64,000 nt of DNA from Bradyrhizobium sp. MOS003 (lineage in GTDB: Bacteria; Pseudomonadota; Alphaproteobacteria; Rhizobiales; Xanthobacteraceae): contig NZ_PYFW01000001.1 of assembly GCF_003020125.1 (NCBI RefSeq), positions 806,001 to 870,000 on the forward strand. The letters are read 5' to 3'. Made by a program: the position numbers and the translations under genes. The notes below the pieces were generated by a model. The model was not told where the DNA came from. It made no database searches and saw only the letters and a list, made by a program, of their open reading frames with translations. Shown one piece after another: positions 18,643 through 27,435 of the stretch (its first letter is position 1; each line of letters begins with the position of its first letter).

Positions 18643-19629
18643 TCACGGCACCGCGAAGCGCAGCGTCTTGCCGCCGCTCGACATGTCGACCGCGCCAAAG
18701 CCGTTCGCCACGAAGCCGCGCGCGCCGCAATCGGTCTGCTCGGTGGTTTCGAACTTGGTCTCGCGCGTGCAGAGCTGCCTGTCACCGCCCCAGTTCAACG
18801 GCCGGTCCTTCAGCTTGACGGCGCGGTTGTCGGCATCGACGGCCTCCGCGAAGCTGAAGATCTGCTTCGGCTGGCCGGTCACATCAGGGTGCAGGCACGT
18901 CTTGGGATCGATGCGATACCAGCCGCGGCTGGTCACGGACTTGCCGTCGTCGGCCGCGATCGCCGCCATCACCTTGTGCGGCGTGTCGTTGCACCAGGTG
19001 AGGCCGGTCGCGGACGGCGTCTGCACCGCATCGACCATGGTCTTGAAGAAATTGGGCGAGCCCGCGATGTCCGCGGACAATCCGCGGCTCTTCAGGAATG
19101 CGGCCAGGGCGGCCTGCGTCTTCGGCCCGTCGACGCCGTCGATCGGCGCGGCATCGTAGCCTGCGATCACCAGGAGCCGCTGGATGCCGGCGAGACGGGC
19201 CTGCTCGTCGTCATATTCGGAATCCTCGGCGAGATAAGCAATCAGGTTGCCGTCGGCGCCTTGCGCCGGCGTCACTTGCGTGAAGGCCGCCTGGGTCTGG
19301 CCGCTGCGGCATTGCCGGGCCGCGGCGATGACGAAATTATCTTGCGCCACGCACAGCATGTCGCCGCCGTTCTGCGGTATTGGGGAGGCGCCATAGACGC
19401 CGAGAGCACGGGCGTTGAGCAGGATGCGGTCGGCGGTCAGCGTGCCCTGTACCACAACGCGGCAGGTGGCGGGATCGACCCTGAACCAGCCCCTCGTCGC
19501 GGTCGCCGCCTTGTCGTCGATGCCGATCGCGGCCTCGACGACATAGGACATGCGGTTGCAGATCTTCAGATCGGCGAAGGCCGGCACCGAGGAGACGACG
19601 AACGAGACGGCCGCGGCCGGCAGCGTCAT
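18643..19629 (-). CDS. Exported protein with two DUF1036 domains and a peptidoglycan-binding-like segment
   Basis: A 328-residue protein with a Sec signal peptide (MTLPAAAVSFVVSSVPAFA). Two DUF1036-like domains are seen, ICNRMSYVVEAAIG...GWFRVDPATCR and WCNDTPHKVMAAIA...GWYRIDPKTC, each with the paired Cys. Between them LLVIAGYDAAPIDGVDGPKT resembles a PG_binding_1 repeat. The ATG at 19629 is chosen since the frame upstream to 19815 is mostly translated repeat at 19677-19789; a nearby upstream non-ATG start cannot be excluded. Probable envelope protein of unknown role. Confidence 0.82.
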   Translation of the reverse strand: MTLPAAAVSFVVSSVPAFADLKICNRMSYVVEAAIGIDDKAATATRGWFRVDPATCRVVVQGTLTADRILLNARALGVYGASPIPQNGGDMLCVAQDNFVIAAARQCRSGQTQAAFTQVTPAQGADGNLIAYLAEDSEYDDEQARLAGIQRLLVIAGYDAAPIDGVDGPKTQAALAAFLKSRGLSADIAGSPNFFKTMVDAVQTPSATGLTWCNDTPHKVMAAIAADDGKSVTSRGWYRIDPKTCLHPDVTGQPKQIFSFAEAVDADNRAVKLKDRPLNWGGDRQLCTRETKFETTEQTDCGARGFVANGFGAVDMSSGGKTLRFAVP

Positions 19630-19676
19630 CAGGAAGCGGGTGAGGGTGGAGCGACCGTGCTGCCGAACCCTCCGAT

Positions 19677-19789
19677 CGTCATGCCCGGGCTTGTCCCGGG
19701 CATCCACGTTCCTGGTGCCGGTCAAAAGCTCGTGGATGGCCGGGACATCTGTGCGAAGGCGCGCTTCGCGCTTTTGCCCGGCCATGACG
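19677..19789. repeat. Dispersed inverted repeat, CGTCATGCCCGGGC family, copy 5
   Basis: Arms CGTCATGCCCGGGCTTGTCC and GCCCGGCCATGACGG, with an inserted TGTGCGAAGGCGCGCTTCGCGC-like hairpin inside the right arm. It separates argB from the DUF1036 gene. Confidence 0.8.
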
Positions 19790-19811
19790 GCTTTCTTTGG
19801 CCAGCTCTTCA

Positions 19812-20699
19812 TCACTTGTGGATCAGCGTTCCCGTGCCGGTGTTGGTGAACAGCTCGAGCAGCACGGCATGCTGCATCTTTCCGTCGATGATGACGACGC
19901 CCTCGACGCCCTGCTCCAGTGCATAGATGCAGGTCTCGACCTTCGGGATCATGCCGCCGGAAATGGTGCCGTCGGCGATCAGCTTGCGCGCGTCCTTCAC
20001 CGAGAGCTGCGGGATCAGCTTCTTCGACTTGTCGAGCACGCCGGGCACGTCGGTGAGCAGCAGCAGACGCTTGGCCTTCAGCGCGCCGGCAACCGCACCC
20101 GCAAAAGTGTCGGCGTTGACGTTCAGCGTCTGGCCCTCCTTCGAGGTCGCGAGCGGCGCCAGCACCGGGATCAGCTCGTAGCCGATCAGCTGGTTGAGTA
20201 GCGTGAGGTCGACCTTCTCGGGGTCGCCGACGAAGCCGAGATCGATCGCCTTCTCGATGTTCGAGCCGGGATCGATGATGGTGCGCGTCGTCTTCGACGC
20301 CTTCACCATGTTGGCGTCCTTGCCCGAGAGACCCACGGCCTTGCCGCCGGCCTCGTTGATGTAGCCGACGATCTGCTTGTTGACGGAGCCGGCCAGCACC
20401 ATCTCGACGATCTCGATGGTCGCGGCATCGGTGATGCGCAGGCCTGCGGCGAACTCCGATTGAATGCCGAGGCGCTTGAGCATGGTCGCGATCTGCGGCC
20501 CGCCGCCATGCACTACGACAGGATTGATCGCGGTCTGCTCCAGCAGCACGATGTCGCGCGCGAAGTTCTTGGCGGTCTCCTCGTCGCCCATGGCATGGCC
20601 GCCATATTTGATGACGATGGTTTCCTCGTCATACTGCTGCATGTGCGGCAGCGCTTCGGACAGGATGCGGGCCTGGTCGAGCGGGGAGATGTCGGTCAT
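19812..20699 (-). CDS. argB: Acetylglutamate kinase
   Basis: A 295-residue amino acid kinase that phosphorylates N-acetylglutamate, the second step of arginine synthesis. Substrate loops [10 protein letters not shown] and VVHGGGPQI, and GLSGKDANM are clear; the C-terminal nucleotide-binding region [10 protein letters not shown] is intact. The N-terminal extension ([20 protein letters not shown]) resembles the arginine-sensitive form, so feedback inhibition is likely but inferred. Confidence 0.97.
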   Translation of the reverse strand: MTDISPLDQARILSEALPHMQQYDEETIVIKYGGHAMGDEETAKNFARDIVLLEQTAINPVVVHGGGPQIATMLKRLGIQSEFAAGLRITDAATIEIVEMVLAGSVNKQIVGYINEAGGKAVGLSGKDANMVKASKTTRTIIDPGSNIEKAIDLGFVGDPEKVDLTLLNQLIGYELIPVLAPLATSKEGQTLNVNADTFAGAVAGALKAKRLLLLTDVPGVLDKSKKLIPQLSVKDARKLIADGTISGGMIPKVETCIYALEQGVEGVVIIDGKMQHAVLLELFTNTGTGTLIHK

Positions 20700-20774
20700 G
20701 TCGCGGATCTCGCTGGCGGAACTGGAGCGGCCTGCGTTCTATCCGATTGGCGGGGACAGCGCAAAGCGATGTTC

Positions 20775-20917
20775 TTCCCCTCTCCCCTTGCGGGAGAGGG
20801 TGGCTCGCCGCGATAGCGGCGAGACGGGTGAGGGGTCTCTGTCCGCGAGCGCACCTGCGGTTAGAGACCCCTCATCCGGCGCTTCGCGCCACCTTCTCCC
20901 GCAAGGGGAGAAGGGAA
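20775..20917. repeat. REP-like hairpin element, CTCTCCC...GGGAGAG family
   Basis: Palindrome CTCTCCCCTTGCGGGAGAG at the left and CTTCTCCCGCAAGGGGAGAAG at the right, with GGGTGAGGGGTCTCTG / AGAGACCCCTCATCC arms inside. Same family as 4695-4827. Confidence 0.75.
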
Positions 20918-20925
20918 AAAGAGCG

Positions 20926-21294
20926 TCACTTCCTCGCCGCCAGCGCCGCCACACTCACCGCCAACCAGCCCGCAATCATCACCGTCCCGCCGGTCGGTGC
21001 CGCCATCGGAAACAGCGAGTGCCCGGCATATTGCCGCAAGGTGAGGTCGCCCGCGAACAGCGCGGCGCCGATCACGAAGCCGAATGCGCCGATCAGGCCA
21101 ATTCCGCCGTGCAGAAGGCCGCGCGCGAGCAGCGCCGTGACGGCAAGTATGGCAGTTGCGTGAAACAGCAGCATCGCGCTGGCGGAGGCGAGCCGGCTTG
21201 CATCGGCGCCGTGAGCGGAGGCGGCGGCCAGCGCGACGCCGGCGGCGCCCATCAAGCCGGCAAGCCCGATCAGCAGACGCTGAGCCATCATCAC
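20926..21294 (-). CDS. DUF423 family small membrane protein
   Basis: A 122-residue protein with four hydrophobic helices, matching the DUF423/YgdD pattern (ALAAASAHG, FHATAILAVTALL, LFAGDLTLRQYAG, APTGGTVMIAGW). Function unknown. Three ATG codons lie in the first nine bases-to-codons (21294, 21291, 21288); the first overlaps the engB stop as ATGA, so translation is coupled. Confidence 0.87.
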   Translation of the reverse strand: MMMAQRLLIGLAGLMGAAGVALAAASAHGADASRLASASAMLLFHATAILAVTALLARGLLHGGIGLIGAFGFVIGAALFAGDLTLRQYAGHSLFPMAAPTGGTVMIAGWLAVSVAALAARK

Positions 21295-21944
21295 GAGGCC
21301 CGCTCTTCCAGCAGCTTCGCCATCGCGGCGCGCAGGCTCTCCATGCCGGTCGAGCTGCGCGATGAGGTCGCGAGCACGTTCGGGAACGCGGCCGGATGCT
21401 TGGCCAGCGCCGCCTCGGTCTCGGCGATACGCGATTGCAGCTCGGGGGCCTTCACCTGGTCGGCCTTGGTCAGCACGACCTGATAGCTGACGGCAGAGCG
21501 GTCGAGCGTCTTGAGGACCTCGAGGTCGACGTCCTTGAGCCCATGGCGCGCGTCGATCAGAACGTAGACGCGCGCGAGCGAGGCGCGCCCCAGCAGGAAT
21601 TTGTGGATCAGCTCGGTCCAGGACGCGACCTGGCTCTTCGGCGCCTTGGCGTAGCCATAGCCGGGCATGTCGACGAGCCGCAAATCGGTCTTGCCGGGGA
21701 CCTCGAAGAAGATCAGCTCCTGGGTGCGGCCCGGCGTATGCGAGGTGCGCGCCAGCGCATTGCGCCCCGTGAGCGCGTTGATCAGGCTCGACTTGCCGAC
21801 ATTGGAACGCCCGGCAAAGGCGACCTCCAGCCCCGCCATCGGCGGCAGCGTCTCGATCGAAGGAGATGCCCAGATGAACTGCCAGTCGCGGGTGAACAGC
21901 TTTCGCCCGGCCTCGATCAGCTTCGCATCTTTGTCGTCAGTCAT
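21291..21944 (-). CDS. engB: Ribosome biogenesis GTPase EngB/YsxC
   Basis: A 217-residue TRAFAC GTPase needed for large ribosomal subunit assembly. G1 GRSNVGKSS, G3 DMPGYGYA, G4 TKAD and G5 TSS are all present. It lies downstream of yidC, separated by a dispersed repeat, in the conserved rpmH-rnpA-yidC-engB order. Confidence 0.96.
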   Translation of the reverse strand: MTDDKDAKLIEAGRKLFTRDWQFIWASPSIETLPPMAGLEVAFAGRSNVGKSSLINALTGRNALARTSHTPGRTQELIFFEVPGKTDLRLVDMPGYGYAKAPKSQVASWTELIHKFLLGRASLARVYVLIDARHGLKDVDLEVLKTLDRSAVSYQVVLTKADQVKAPELQSRIAETEAALAKHPAAFPNVLATSSRSSTGMESLRAAMAKLLEERAS

Positions 21945-21966
21945 GCGAAGGCTTTCTGTTTCCTCG

Positions 21967-22086
21967 CGTCATTGCGAGCGATTTGTCCGCCGTAGCTCGA
22001 AGAGCGAAGGCGGAAGCGAAGCAATCCAGAAATGTATCCGCGGCGGGACTCCGGATCGCTTCGTCGCTTCGCTCCTCGCAATGACG
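21967..22086. repeat. Dispersed inverted repeat, GCGAAGCAATCCAG family, copy 2
   Basis: CGTCATTGCGAGCG...AAGCGAAGCAATCCAG faces CCGGATCGCTTCGTCGCTTC...TCGCAATGACG. Same family as 9431-9517; it lies between engB and yidC. Confidence 0.75.
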
Positions 22087-22089
22087 ACG

Positions 22090-23934
22090 CTACGTCGCCT
22101 TCCGCGCGAACGTCGCCTTGAGATTGTCGAACAGCTCCACCTTCACGCCGTTGCGGCGCATGATGTAGCTCTGCTGGAGCACCGAGAGCGTGTTGTTCCA
22201 GGCCCAGTAGATCACGAGGCCCGCTGGGAAGCCCGCCAGCATGAAGGTGAAGATCAGCGGCATCCAGTTGAAGATCAGCTGCTGCGTCGGATCCGGCGGC
22301 GTCGGGTTCAGCTTCATCTGGAACCACATCGTGATGCCCATGATGATCGGCCAGATGCCGAGCGCGAGATAGTGGCCGAACACCGGGATCGTGGTCGGAT
22401 CGAACGGGATCAGTCCGAACAGGTTGAAGAGGTTGGTCGGGTCCGGCGCGGAGAGGTCCTTGATCCAGCCGAAGAACGGCGCGTGCCGCATCTCGATGGT
22501 GACGAACAGCACCTTGTAGAGCGAGAAGAACACCGGGATCTGGATCACGACGGGAAGACAGCCGGCGACCGGATTGATCTTCTCCTTGCGGTAGATCTCC
22601 ATCATCTCCTGCTGCTGCTTCACCTTGTCGTCGGGGTAGCGCTCTTTCAGCGCCGCAAGCTGCGGCTGGACCGACTTCATCTTCGCCATCGAGGCGTAGG
22701 ACTTGTTCGCCAGCGGGAAGAACAGCAGCTTCACGATCACCGTCACCAGCAGGATCGAGATGCCGAAATTGCCGAAGAAGCGGTAGAAGAAGTCGAGGCC
22801 GAGGAACATCGGCTTGGTGATGAAGTAGAACCAGCCCCAGTCGATCAACAGATCGAAATGGTTCAGCCCCAGCTCCTTGTTGTAGCCGCCGAGGCCTGCG
22901 AACGGGAACACGCCGACGACGCCGGCTTCCTTGGCACCCGCGAACAACCGTGCGTTCGCCGTCGCGCTGCCGCCGATCGCGACGGTGACGGGGTCGAGGA
23001 GATAGTCGGTCTGGTAGGTGTGGACGTTGCCGACGGGATTCGACGAGAAACGCGCCTGGAGCGGCGCGCTGGTGTCCGGCAGCAGCGCCGAGGCCCAGTA
23101 CTTGTCGGTCATGCCGAGCCAGCCATTGGTGGCCTTGAAGTTCACCGTCTTGGCTTCGTCGATCTTCTTGTAGGCGTATTCCTGCAAGCCATCGAGATAG
23201 CCGATCAGACCTTCATGCAGGATGTAGTAGCCGGAGACCTGCGGCGCGCCGTGGCGTGAGATCAGCGCGAACGGATAGAGCGTGACCGGCGCGTTGCCGA
23301 CATTGCTCACCTCGTCCTTGATGGTGAAGAGATAGTGGTCGTCGACCGCGATGGTGCGGCGGAAGGTCAGGCCCTCGCCGTTATCCCACTTCAGCACCGC
23401 CGGCGTCGTCGGCGTCAGGCTGCCGCTGCCGTCCTGCTGCCAGACAGTCTGCGCGTCTGGCATCTTCGCCGTCACGCCCGTCGCCGCCACCCAGCCGAAC
23501 TCGGCGTAATAGGGTTCTGCGGTGCCCGAGGGCGAATAGAGGATGATCGCCGGCGATTTCGGATCGACCGTTTCGCGGTACTGCACCAGCGCGAGGTCGT
23601 CGATGCGGCCGCCCTTCAGCGAGACGCTGCCGGTTAGCCGCGGCGTGTCGATCTTCACGCGCGGGCTGGCGGCAATCGCGGTGTCGCGGGCGACGACCGG
23701 CTGGGCCTGCTGGTTCACGCCCGGGGTCGACGGCTGCGCGGCGCCGCCGGCCGGCGTGGCGCCCGGCGTTGCGGATGCGGTCGGCTGCGGCGTGGTCTTC
23801 TGGAGCTCAGCCTGCGTCTGCTGCTGGGCGCGCTGTTTCTCCATCGCCGGCACGTTGTAGAAATACTGCCAGGCGATCAGGACGAGGCCCGAAAGAATGA
23901 CGGCGAGGATGGTATTGCGATTGTCGGTCATCAC
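22090..23934 (-). CDS. yidC: Membrane protein insertase YidC
   Basis: A 614-residue insertase of the Oxa1/Alb3/YidC family, long Gram-negative form. An N-terminal membrane anchor (ILAVILSGLVLIAWQYF) leads into a Gln/Ala/Pro-rich linker, a large periplasmic beta domain, and the five-helix core with the GISILLVTVIVKLLFFPL and FPAGLVIYWAWNNTLSVLQQ segments. It works with SecYEG and with SRP, whose RNA is also in this window. Confidence 0.97.
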   Translation of the reverse strand: MMTDNRNTILAVILSGLVLIAWQYFYNVPAMEKQRAQQQTQAELQKTTPQPTASATPGATPAGGAAQPSTPGVNQQAQPVVARDTAIAASPRVKIDTPRLTGSVSLKGGRIDDLALVQYRETVDPKSPAIILYSPSGTAEPYYAEFGWVAATGVTAKMPDAQTVWQQDGSGSLTPTTPAVLKWDNGEGLTFRRTIAVDDHYLFTIKDEVSNVGNAPVTLYPFALISRHGAPQVSGYYILHEGLIGYLDGLQEYAYKKIDEAKTVNFKATNGWLGMTDKYWASALLPDTSAPLQARFSSNPVGNVHTYQTDYLLDPVTVAIGGSATANARLFAGAKEAGVVGVFPFAGLGGYNKELGLNHFDLLIDWGWFYFITKPMFLGLDFFYRFFGNFGISILLVTVIVKLLFFPLANKSYASMAKMKSVQPQLAALKERYPDDKVKQQQEMMEIYRKEKINPVAGCLPVVIQIPVFFSLYKVLFVTIEMRHAPFFGWIKDLSAPDPTNLFNLFGLIPFDPTTIPVFGHYLALGIWPIIMGITMWFQMKLNPTPPDPTQQLIFNWMPLIFTFMLAGFPAGLVIYWAWNNTLSVLQQSYIMRRNGVKVELFDNLKATFARKAT

Positions 23935-23946
23935 TGTGTCTCGTCA

Positions 23947-24342
23947 TCAATCCGGTTTGCGGCTGGCAGCTGGGACGGGGCCGGGACCTACGCGTCTTGG
24001 GCCGCGTCCCTTGTGCGTATGCCGCGCAGGCTTCGTGAACGCTATGCGCAGATCGTCGAGCATGGTGGCGAAGTCGCGCGAGAGCGCGTCCCTTCGGCCG
24101 ACCAGGACATAATCATGATGGGGCTGCATCGACACCGGATCGAGCCGCTTCACCAGTTCGCGAAGCCGGCGCCGGATACGATTGCGCACGGGGGCGTTGC
24201 CGTTCTTTTTTGTAACGGTGAAGCCGATCCGGATCGGACCGCCGTCGTCACGGAGGCGGCTTTGCAGGACGAACGCGGGACTGTTCACCCGCGCGCCATT
24301 GGCAACGGCGAGGAAATCCGCCCGCTGCCTCAGCCGATCCAT
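23947..24342 (-). CDS. rnpA: Ribonuclease P protein component
   Basis: A 131-residue basic protein that assists the RNase P RNA in tRNA 5' maturation. The RNR motif APVRNRIRRRLRE and RIGFTVTKKNGNA block are present. The C-terminal 25 residues are a basic tail (THKGRGPRRVGPGP) beyond the usual fold. It lies between rpmH and yidC. Confidence 0.95.
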   Translation of the reverse strand: MDRLRQRADFLAVANGARVNSPAFVLQSRLRDDGGPIRIGFTVTKKNGNAPVRNRIRRRLRELVKRLDPVSMQPHHDYVLVGRRDALSRDFATMLDDLRIAFTKPARHTHKGRGPRRVGPGPVPAASRKPD

Positions 24343-24370
24343 GATGAAATCCCGGAAAAGAGGGTCCGGA

Positions 24371-24505
24371 TCAGGCGCTCAGACGCTTGCGGCCGCGGGC
24401 GCGACGGGCGGCGAGAACCTTGCGGCCGCCGGCGGTCGCGAGACGGGCACGGAAGCCGTGACGGCGCTTGCGCACCAGTTTGCTGGGTTGATAAGTCCGC
24501 TTCAC
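24371..24505 (-). CDS. rpmH: 50S ribosomal protein L34, GTG start
   Basis: A 44-residue very basic protein, [10 protein letters not shown] at the start and RGRKRLSA at the end, the complete L34 sequence. The initiation codon is GTG at 24503-24505; the strongly conserved KRTYQPSK leaves no other choice. It is too short and has the wrong start codon for simple ORF detection. rnpA begins 28 bp downstream. Confidence 0.96.
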   Translation of the reverse strand: MKRTYQPSKLVRKRRHGFRARLATAGGRKVLAARRARGRKRLSA

Positions 24506-24871
24506 GGGTTTTTCTCCGCTGACCGGGCAATTTGCCTGTAGAATTGAAGGTAAAGCCCGGAAGATGCAGCCCCAAACGGGCCATTTTCGGCCCCTAGAGA
24601 GCCGCTCCCGGCGTCACACCGGGTCATCTGCGGACAATTTGGCCGGCTTATAAGGGAGCGCCTTGTTTTCGTCAACGCCGCACAAGCGCGCGATTCCGGT
24701 GAATATCGCTGTTTGTGCGGGGTTTTTAACCCTTGAGGTGGCGACTGGCCATATCAGCGCCTACATCCCACCTCGGCAGATTAGCGATCCGTAATTTGAC
24801 CGGACCGGGCTCGGGCCGCATCTTCATACCCGCCAATCCTTCACCCGCCAGAGGCAGCGAGGGCGTATTTC
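24506..24871. other. Divergent intergenic region upstream of rpmH and a sensor kinase
   Basis: This 366-bp stretch has no credible gene. It should hold the rpmH-rnpA-yidC promoter and that of the kinase gene. The only clear structure is an inverted repeat CCGCACAA (24678-24685) / TTGTGCGG (24713-24720) with a 27-nt loop, followed by GGTTTTT; on the plus strand this looks like a terminator, yet no plus-strand gene precedes it. Confidence 0.5.
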
Positions 24872-26371
24872 GTGGCAGCGACAGACCTCCAGCCGATCCA
24901 GGATCAGGATCAGCAGGACCAGCCGGCGATGCGCTGTCGCGGGACGCGCGGGCTCGGGCTGTCTGGCAAGCTGCTGCTGCTCACCATTCCCCTGGTGATG
25001 ATCGCGGCCAGCCTGCTTTATGTGCCGGCCATCGCCAACTTCTGGGTCAACCGGCTGAATGACCGCATCGCCGCCGCCAACACGGCGGCGCTGGTGCTCG
25101 ATGCGGCGCCGCTCGGCATGGTTCCCGATTCGCTGTCGCGCCAAATCCTGAAGAGCATCAATGCCCGCGCGGTCGCCATCAAGATGGGCCAGCAGCGCCG
25201 ATTGCTCGCCAGCGACAATTTGCCGGCCGCCATCGAGCACGACATCGACCTGCGCGACATGACGGCGTGGGAGGCGATCACCGGCTCGTTCCGGATGATG
25301 CTGGAGACCGGCAACCAGGCCATCCGCATCGTCGGGCCCGGCGTCGGCAATGCCCAGTTCATGGAGATCGTCACCGACGAGCTGCCGCTGCGGCAGCAGA
25401 TGTACCGGTTCTCGCGCAACGTCGTGGTGGTCGCGCTGATCATCGCGGCGCTGACCGCGGGCCTCGTCTATCTCGCGCTTCACTATCTCTTCGTGCGCCC
25501 GATGCGGCGGCTGACCGCGAGCCTGGTCGGCTTCCACGAAAACCCGGAGAGTTCGGCGGGCATCATCGTCCCAAGCCAACGCAGCGACGAAATCGGGGTC
25601 GCCGAGCGCGAATTGTCGGACATGCAGCGCGATCTGATGTCGATGCTGCATCAGAAGAGCCGGCTCGCCGCCCTCGGCCTCGCCGTGTCCAAGATCAACC
25701 ACGATCTGCGCAATTTGCTGGCCTCGGCCCAGCTGCTGTCGGATCAGCTCGCCAGCGTGCCCGATCCGCGGGTGCAGCGCTTTGCGCCGAAGCTGGTACG
25801 CTCGCTTGAGCGCGCCATCGCCTTCTGCCAGTCGACGCTGTCCTACGGCCGCGCCCAGGAAGCCGCGCCGGACCGGCGCATGATCCTGATCGAGCCTGTG
25901 GTGCTGGAAGTGCGCGAGACGGCGGGCCTCGCCAGCGATGCCTCGATCGCCTGGGTCGCTGCGATCGATCGCGGACTCGCGGTCGATGCCGATCCCGATC
26001 AGCTGTTCCGGGTGCTGCTCAACCTCGTCCGCAACGCCGCCCAGGCGCTGGAAAGCCACGCCTCCGGCGAGGGCGGGGTGCAGCAGATCCGGATCACGGG
26101 AAAACGCGAGGGCGCGGTCGCAATTCTCGAGGTATCCGACACCGGCCCCGGCGTCCCCCCGAAGACCCGGGCCCATCTGTTCGAGGCGTTCCAGACCTCC
26201 GGCCGGCCCGGCGGCAGCGGCCTTGGCCTTGCGATTGCCGCCGAGCTGGTCCGCGCCCATGGCGGCGACATCCACCTCGTCGAAGGCACCATCGGGGCTA
26301 CCTTCCGCATCACCATCCCCGACCGCCCCGTGGAACTGCTCTCCATCCGCAACGAGCGGCAGAGGGCGTAG
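24872..26371 (+). CDS. Membrane sensor histidine kinase (HAMP, HisKA-like, HATPase)
   Basis: A 499-residue two-component sensor with a GTG start at 24872. The N-terminal 30 residues are polar and Gln/Asp rich, then a membrane helix (about 32-55), a periplasmic domain of about 125 residues, a second helix (about 185-207) and a HAMP linker. The phospho-acceptor box is KINHDLRNLLAS; N box NLVRNAAQA, G1 DTGPGVPP and G2 GGSGLGLAIAAEL follow. No response regulator gene is adjacent, so it is an orphan kinase here. The signal is unknown. Confidence 0.9.
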   Translation: MAATDLQPIQDQDQQDQPAMRCRGTRGLGLSGKLLLLTIPLVMIAASLLYVPAIANFWVNRLNDRIAAANTAALVLDAAPLGMVPDSLSRQILKSINARAVAIKMGQQRRLLASDNLPAAIEHDIDLRDMTAWEAITGSFRMMLETGNQAIRIVGPGVGNAQFMEIVTDELPLRQQMYRFSRNVVVVALIIAALTAGLVYLALHYLFVRPMRRLTASLVGFHENPESSAGIIVPSQRSDEIGVAERELSDMQRDLMSMLHQKSRLAALGLAVSKINHDLRNLLASAQLLSDQLASVPDPRVQRFAPKLVRSLERAIAFCQSTLSYGRAQEAAPDRRMILIEPVVLEVRETAGLASDASIAWVAAIDRGLAVDADPDQLFRVLLNLVRNAAQALESHASGEGGVQQIRITGKREGAVAILEVSDTGPGVPPKTRAHLFEAFQTSGRPGGSGLGLAIAAELVRAHGGDIHLVEGTIGATFRITIPDRPVELLSIRNERQRA

Positions 26372-26394
26372 TCGGCCAGAGGCCGATAATCTCT

Positions 26395-26515
26395 CGTCAT
26401 TCCGGGACGACCCAAAGGACCAGGCCCGGAATCCATAATCCCGGCTGGTGGTTAGGGCTTCTCCGGTGCGCAATTGCGCACCATAGATCGCGACTCTGCC
26501 ACGCCGGGGAATGAC
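26395..26515. repeat. Dispersed element with CGTCATTCCGGG ends
   Basis: Starts CGTCATTCCGGGACGACC and ends ACGCCGGGGAATGAC, with an internal perfect palindrome GGTGCGCAATTGCGCACC. It fills much of the 291-bp gap between the kinase gene and tRNA-Arg. The rest of the gap presumably holds the tRNA promoter. Confidence 0.6.
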
Positions 26516-26662
26516 AGCTAGCGGGGACAAATACGCGAAAATCTCCCCATCCCGGACCTTGCCAACCGCGGCAAGAGCGGTTAGTCAGAGCGCTCTTTCG
26601 CACCCCTCCGGCGCTGTCCGGAGGCTGCCTGCGGGCTTAGGCCCGCACTGTTCGCGAAAAAC

Positions 26663-26739
26663 GCGCCCGTAGCTCAGCTGGATAGAGCATCAGACTACGA
26701 ATCTGAGGGTCGGACGTTCGAATCGTTCCGGGCGCGCCA
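26663..26739 (+). tRNA. tRNA-Arg (ACG)
   Basis: Folds as a full cloverleaf: acceptor GCGCCCG / CGGGCGC, D stem GCTC / GAGC, anticodon stem TCAGA / TCTGA around loop CTACGAA (anticodon ACG, converted to ICG to read CGN), T stem GGACG / CGTTC with TTCGAAT loop, discriminator G and encoded CCA. 77 nt. A degraded copy is at 27223-27299. Confidence 0.97.
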
Positions 26740-26822
26740 TTCTTCGACGAAAGGTCAGGACACAGCAGCATCCGGTCGCCAGGCGGCCCGAGACCGGGTG
26801 GCCGCGTCGTGTGGGGGACTGA

Positions 26823-27179
26823 ATGAGAATATCGCAGGCGTTCAAGTTCGAGGCGGCGCATCGGCTGCCCAATGTGCCCGAGACCCATCGATGCCGCCGG
26901 CTGCATGGTCATTCCTACCGGGTCGAGGCCCAGCTGGACGGGCCGGTCGACCCGCACACCGGCTTCGTTGCGGATTTCTTCGACATCGAAAAATGCTTTG
27001 CCGACATCCTGGCCGCGCTGGATCACCACTGCCTGAACGAGGTCAAAGGCCTCGAGAACCCGACCGCCGAGAATATCGCGCTCTGGATCTGGGACCGGCT
27101 GAAGCCGGATCTTCCGCAGGTCTCGGCGGTCCGGGTCTACGAAACGGCGGATTGTTGGGCCGAATATAACGGGCAGTGA
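26823..27179 (+). CDS. queD: 6-pyruvoyl-tetrahydropterin synthase / QueD family protein
   Basis: A 118-residue T-fold enzyme. QueD makes 6-carboxy-tetrahydropterin for queuosine/preQ0 synthesis; relatives make pterins. Zinc ligands are visible as AAHRL and HGHSYR, the catalytic Cys in CRRLHGH, and the conserved LDHHCLNE and PTAENIALWIW blocks. No other queuosine gene is in the window. It lies between tRNA-Arg and a degraded copy of that tRNA, so the pair of tRNA sequences flanks this gene. Confidence 0.9.
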   Translation: MRISQAFKFEAAHRLPNVPETHRCRRLHGHSYRVEAQLDGPVDPHTGFVADFFDIEKCFADILAALDHHCLNEVKGLENPTAENIALWIWDRLKPDLPQVSAVRVYETADCWAEYNGQ

Positions 27180-27222
27180 CGATGGCCCTGCGCTGTTACG
27201 GCTGGAGCCTCACGAGCCCGGC

Positions 27223-27299
27223 GTCTCGGTAGCTCAGCTGGATACAGCATTCAGACTGCGAATCGGAGGGGCGGACGTTCGAATCGTTCCGGGCGCGCC
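27223..27299 (+). pseudogene. Degraded tRNA-Arg copy
   Basis: Shares GTAGCTCAGCTGGATA and a final identical 28-bp block (27272-27299) with tRNA-Arg at 26663. The D stem is broken (GCTC against CAGC), an extra T precedes the anticodon stem, the anticodon stem has a mismatch (TCAGA / TCGGA), the anticodon would be GCG, and the acceptor 5' half GTCTCGG no longer pairs with CGGGCGC. CCA is also lost (CCG). It is unlikely to work as a tRNA. It may be a duplication remnant or an old attachment site. Confidence 0.85.
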
Positions 27300-27409
27300 G
27301 TCTACGCCAAACCACGCTATCGCGCGCCATAGGTTGCCCGACTATCCATTCTCGCGCTGCTCTTGGGCCCTCGCTCCGCTGGTGGAGCGAGGCCGCCGGA
27401 TTGTTTTTG

Positions 27410-27426
27410 GTATCGCATCATGATAC
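27410..27426. promoter_or_regulatory. Inverted repeat before higBA, candidate HigA operator
   Basis: GTATC-N7-GATAC lies 10 bp upstream of the higB start. HigA antitoxins bind such inverted repeats to repress their own operon, so this is the natural candidate site. Confidence 0.45.
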
Positions 27427-27435
27427 GTGTGAGTG

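Noticed and set aside
24824..26530. 568-codon minus-strand open frame
   Set aside because: Antisense to the histidine kinase gene, whose H, N, G1 and G2 boxes are clear.
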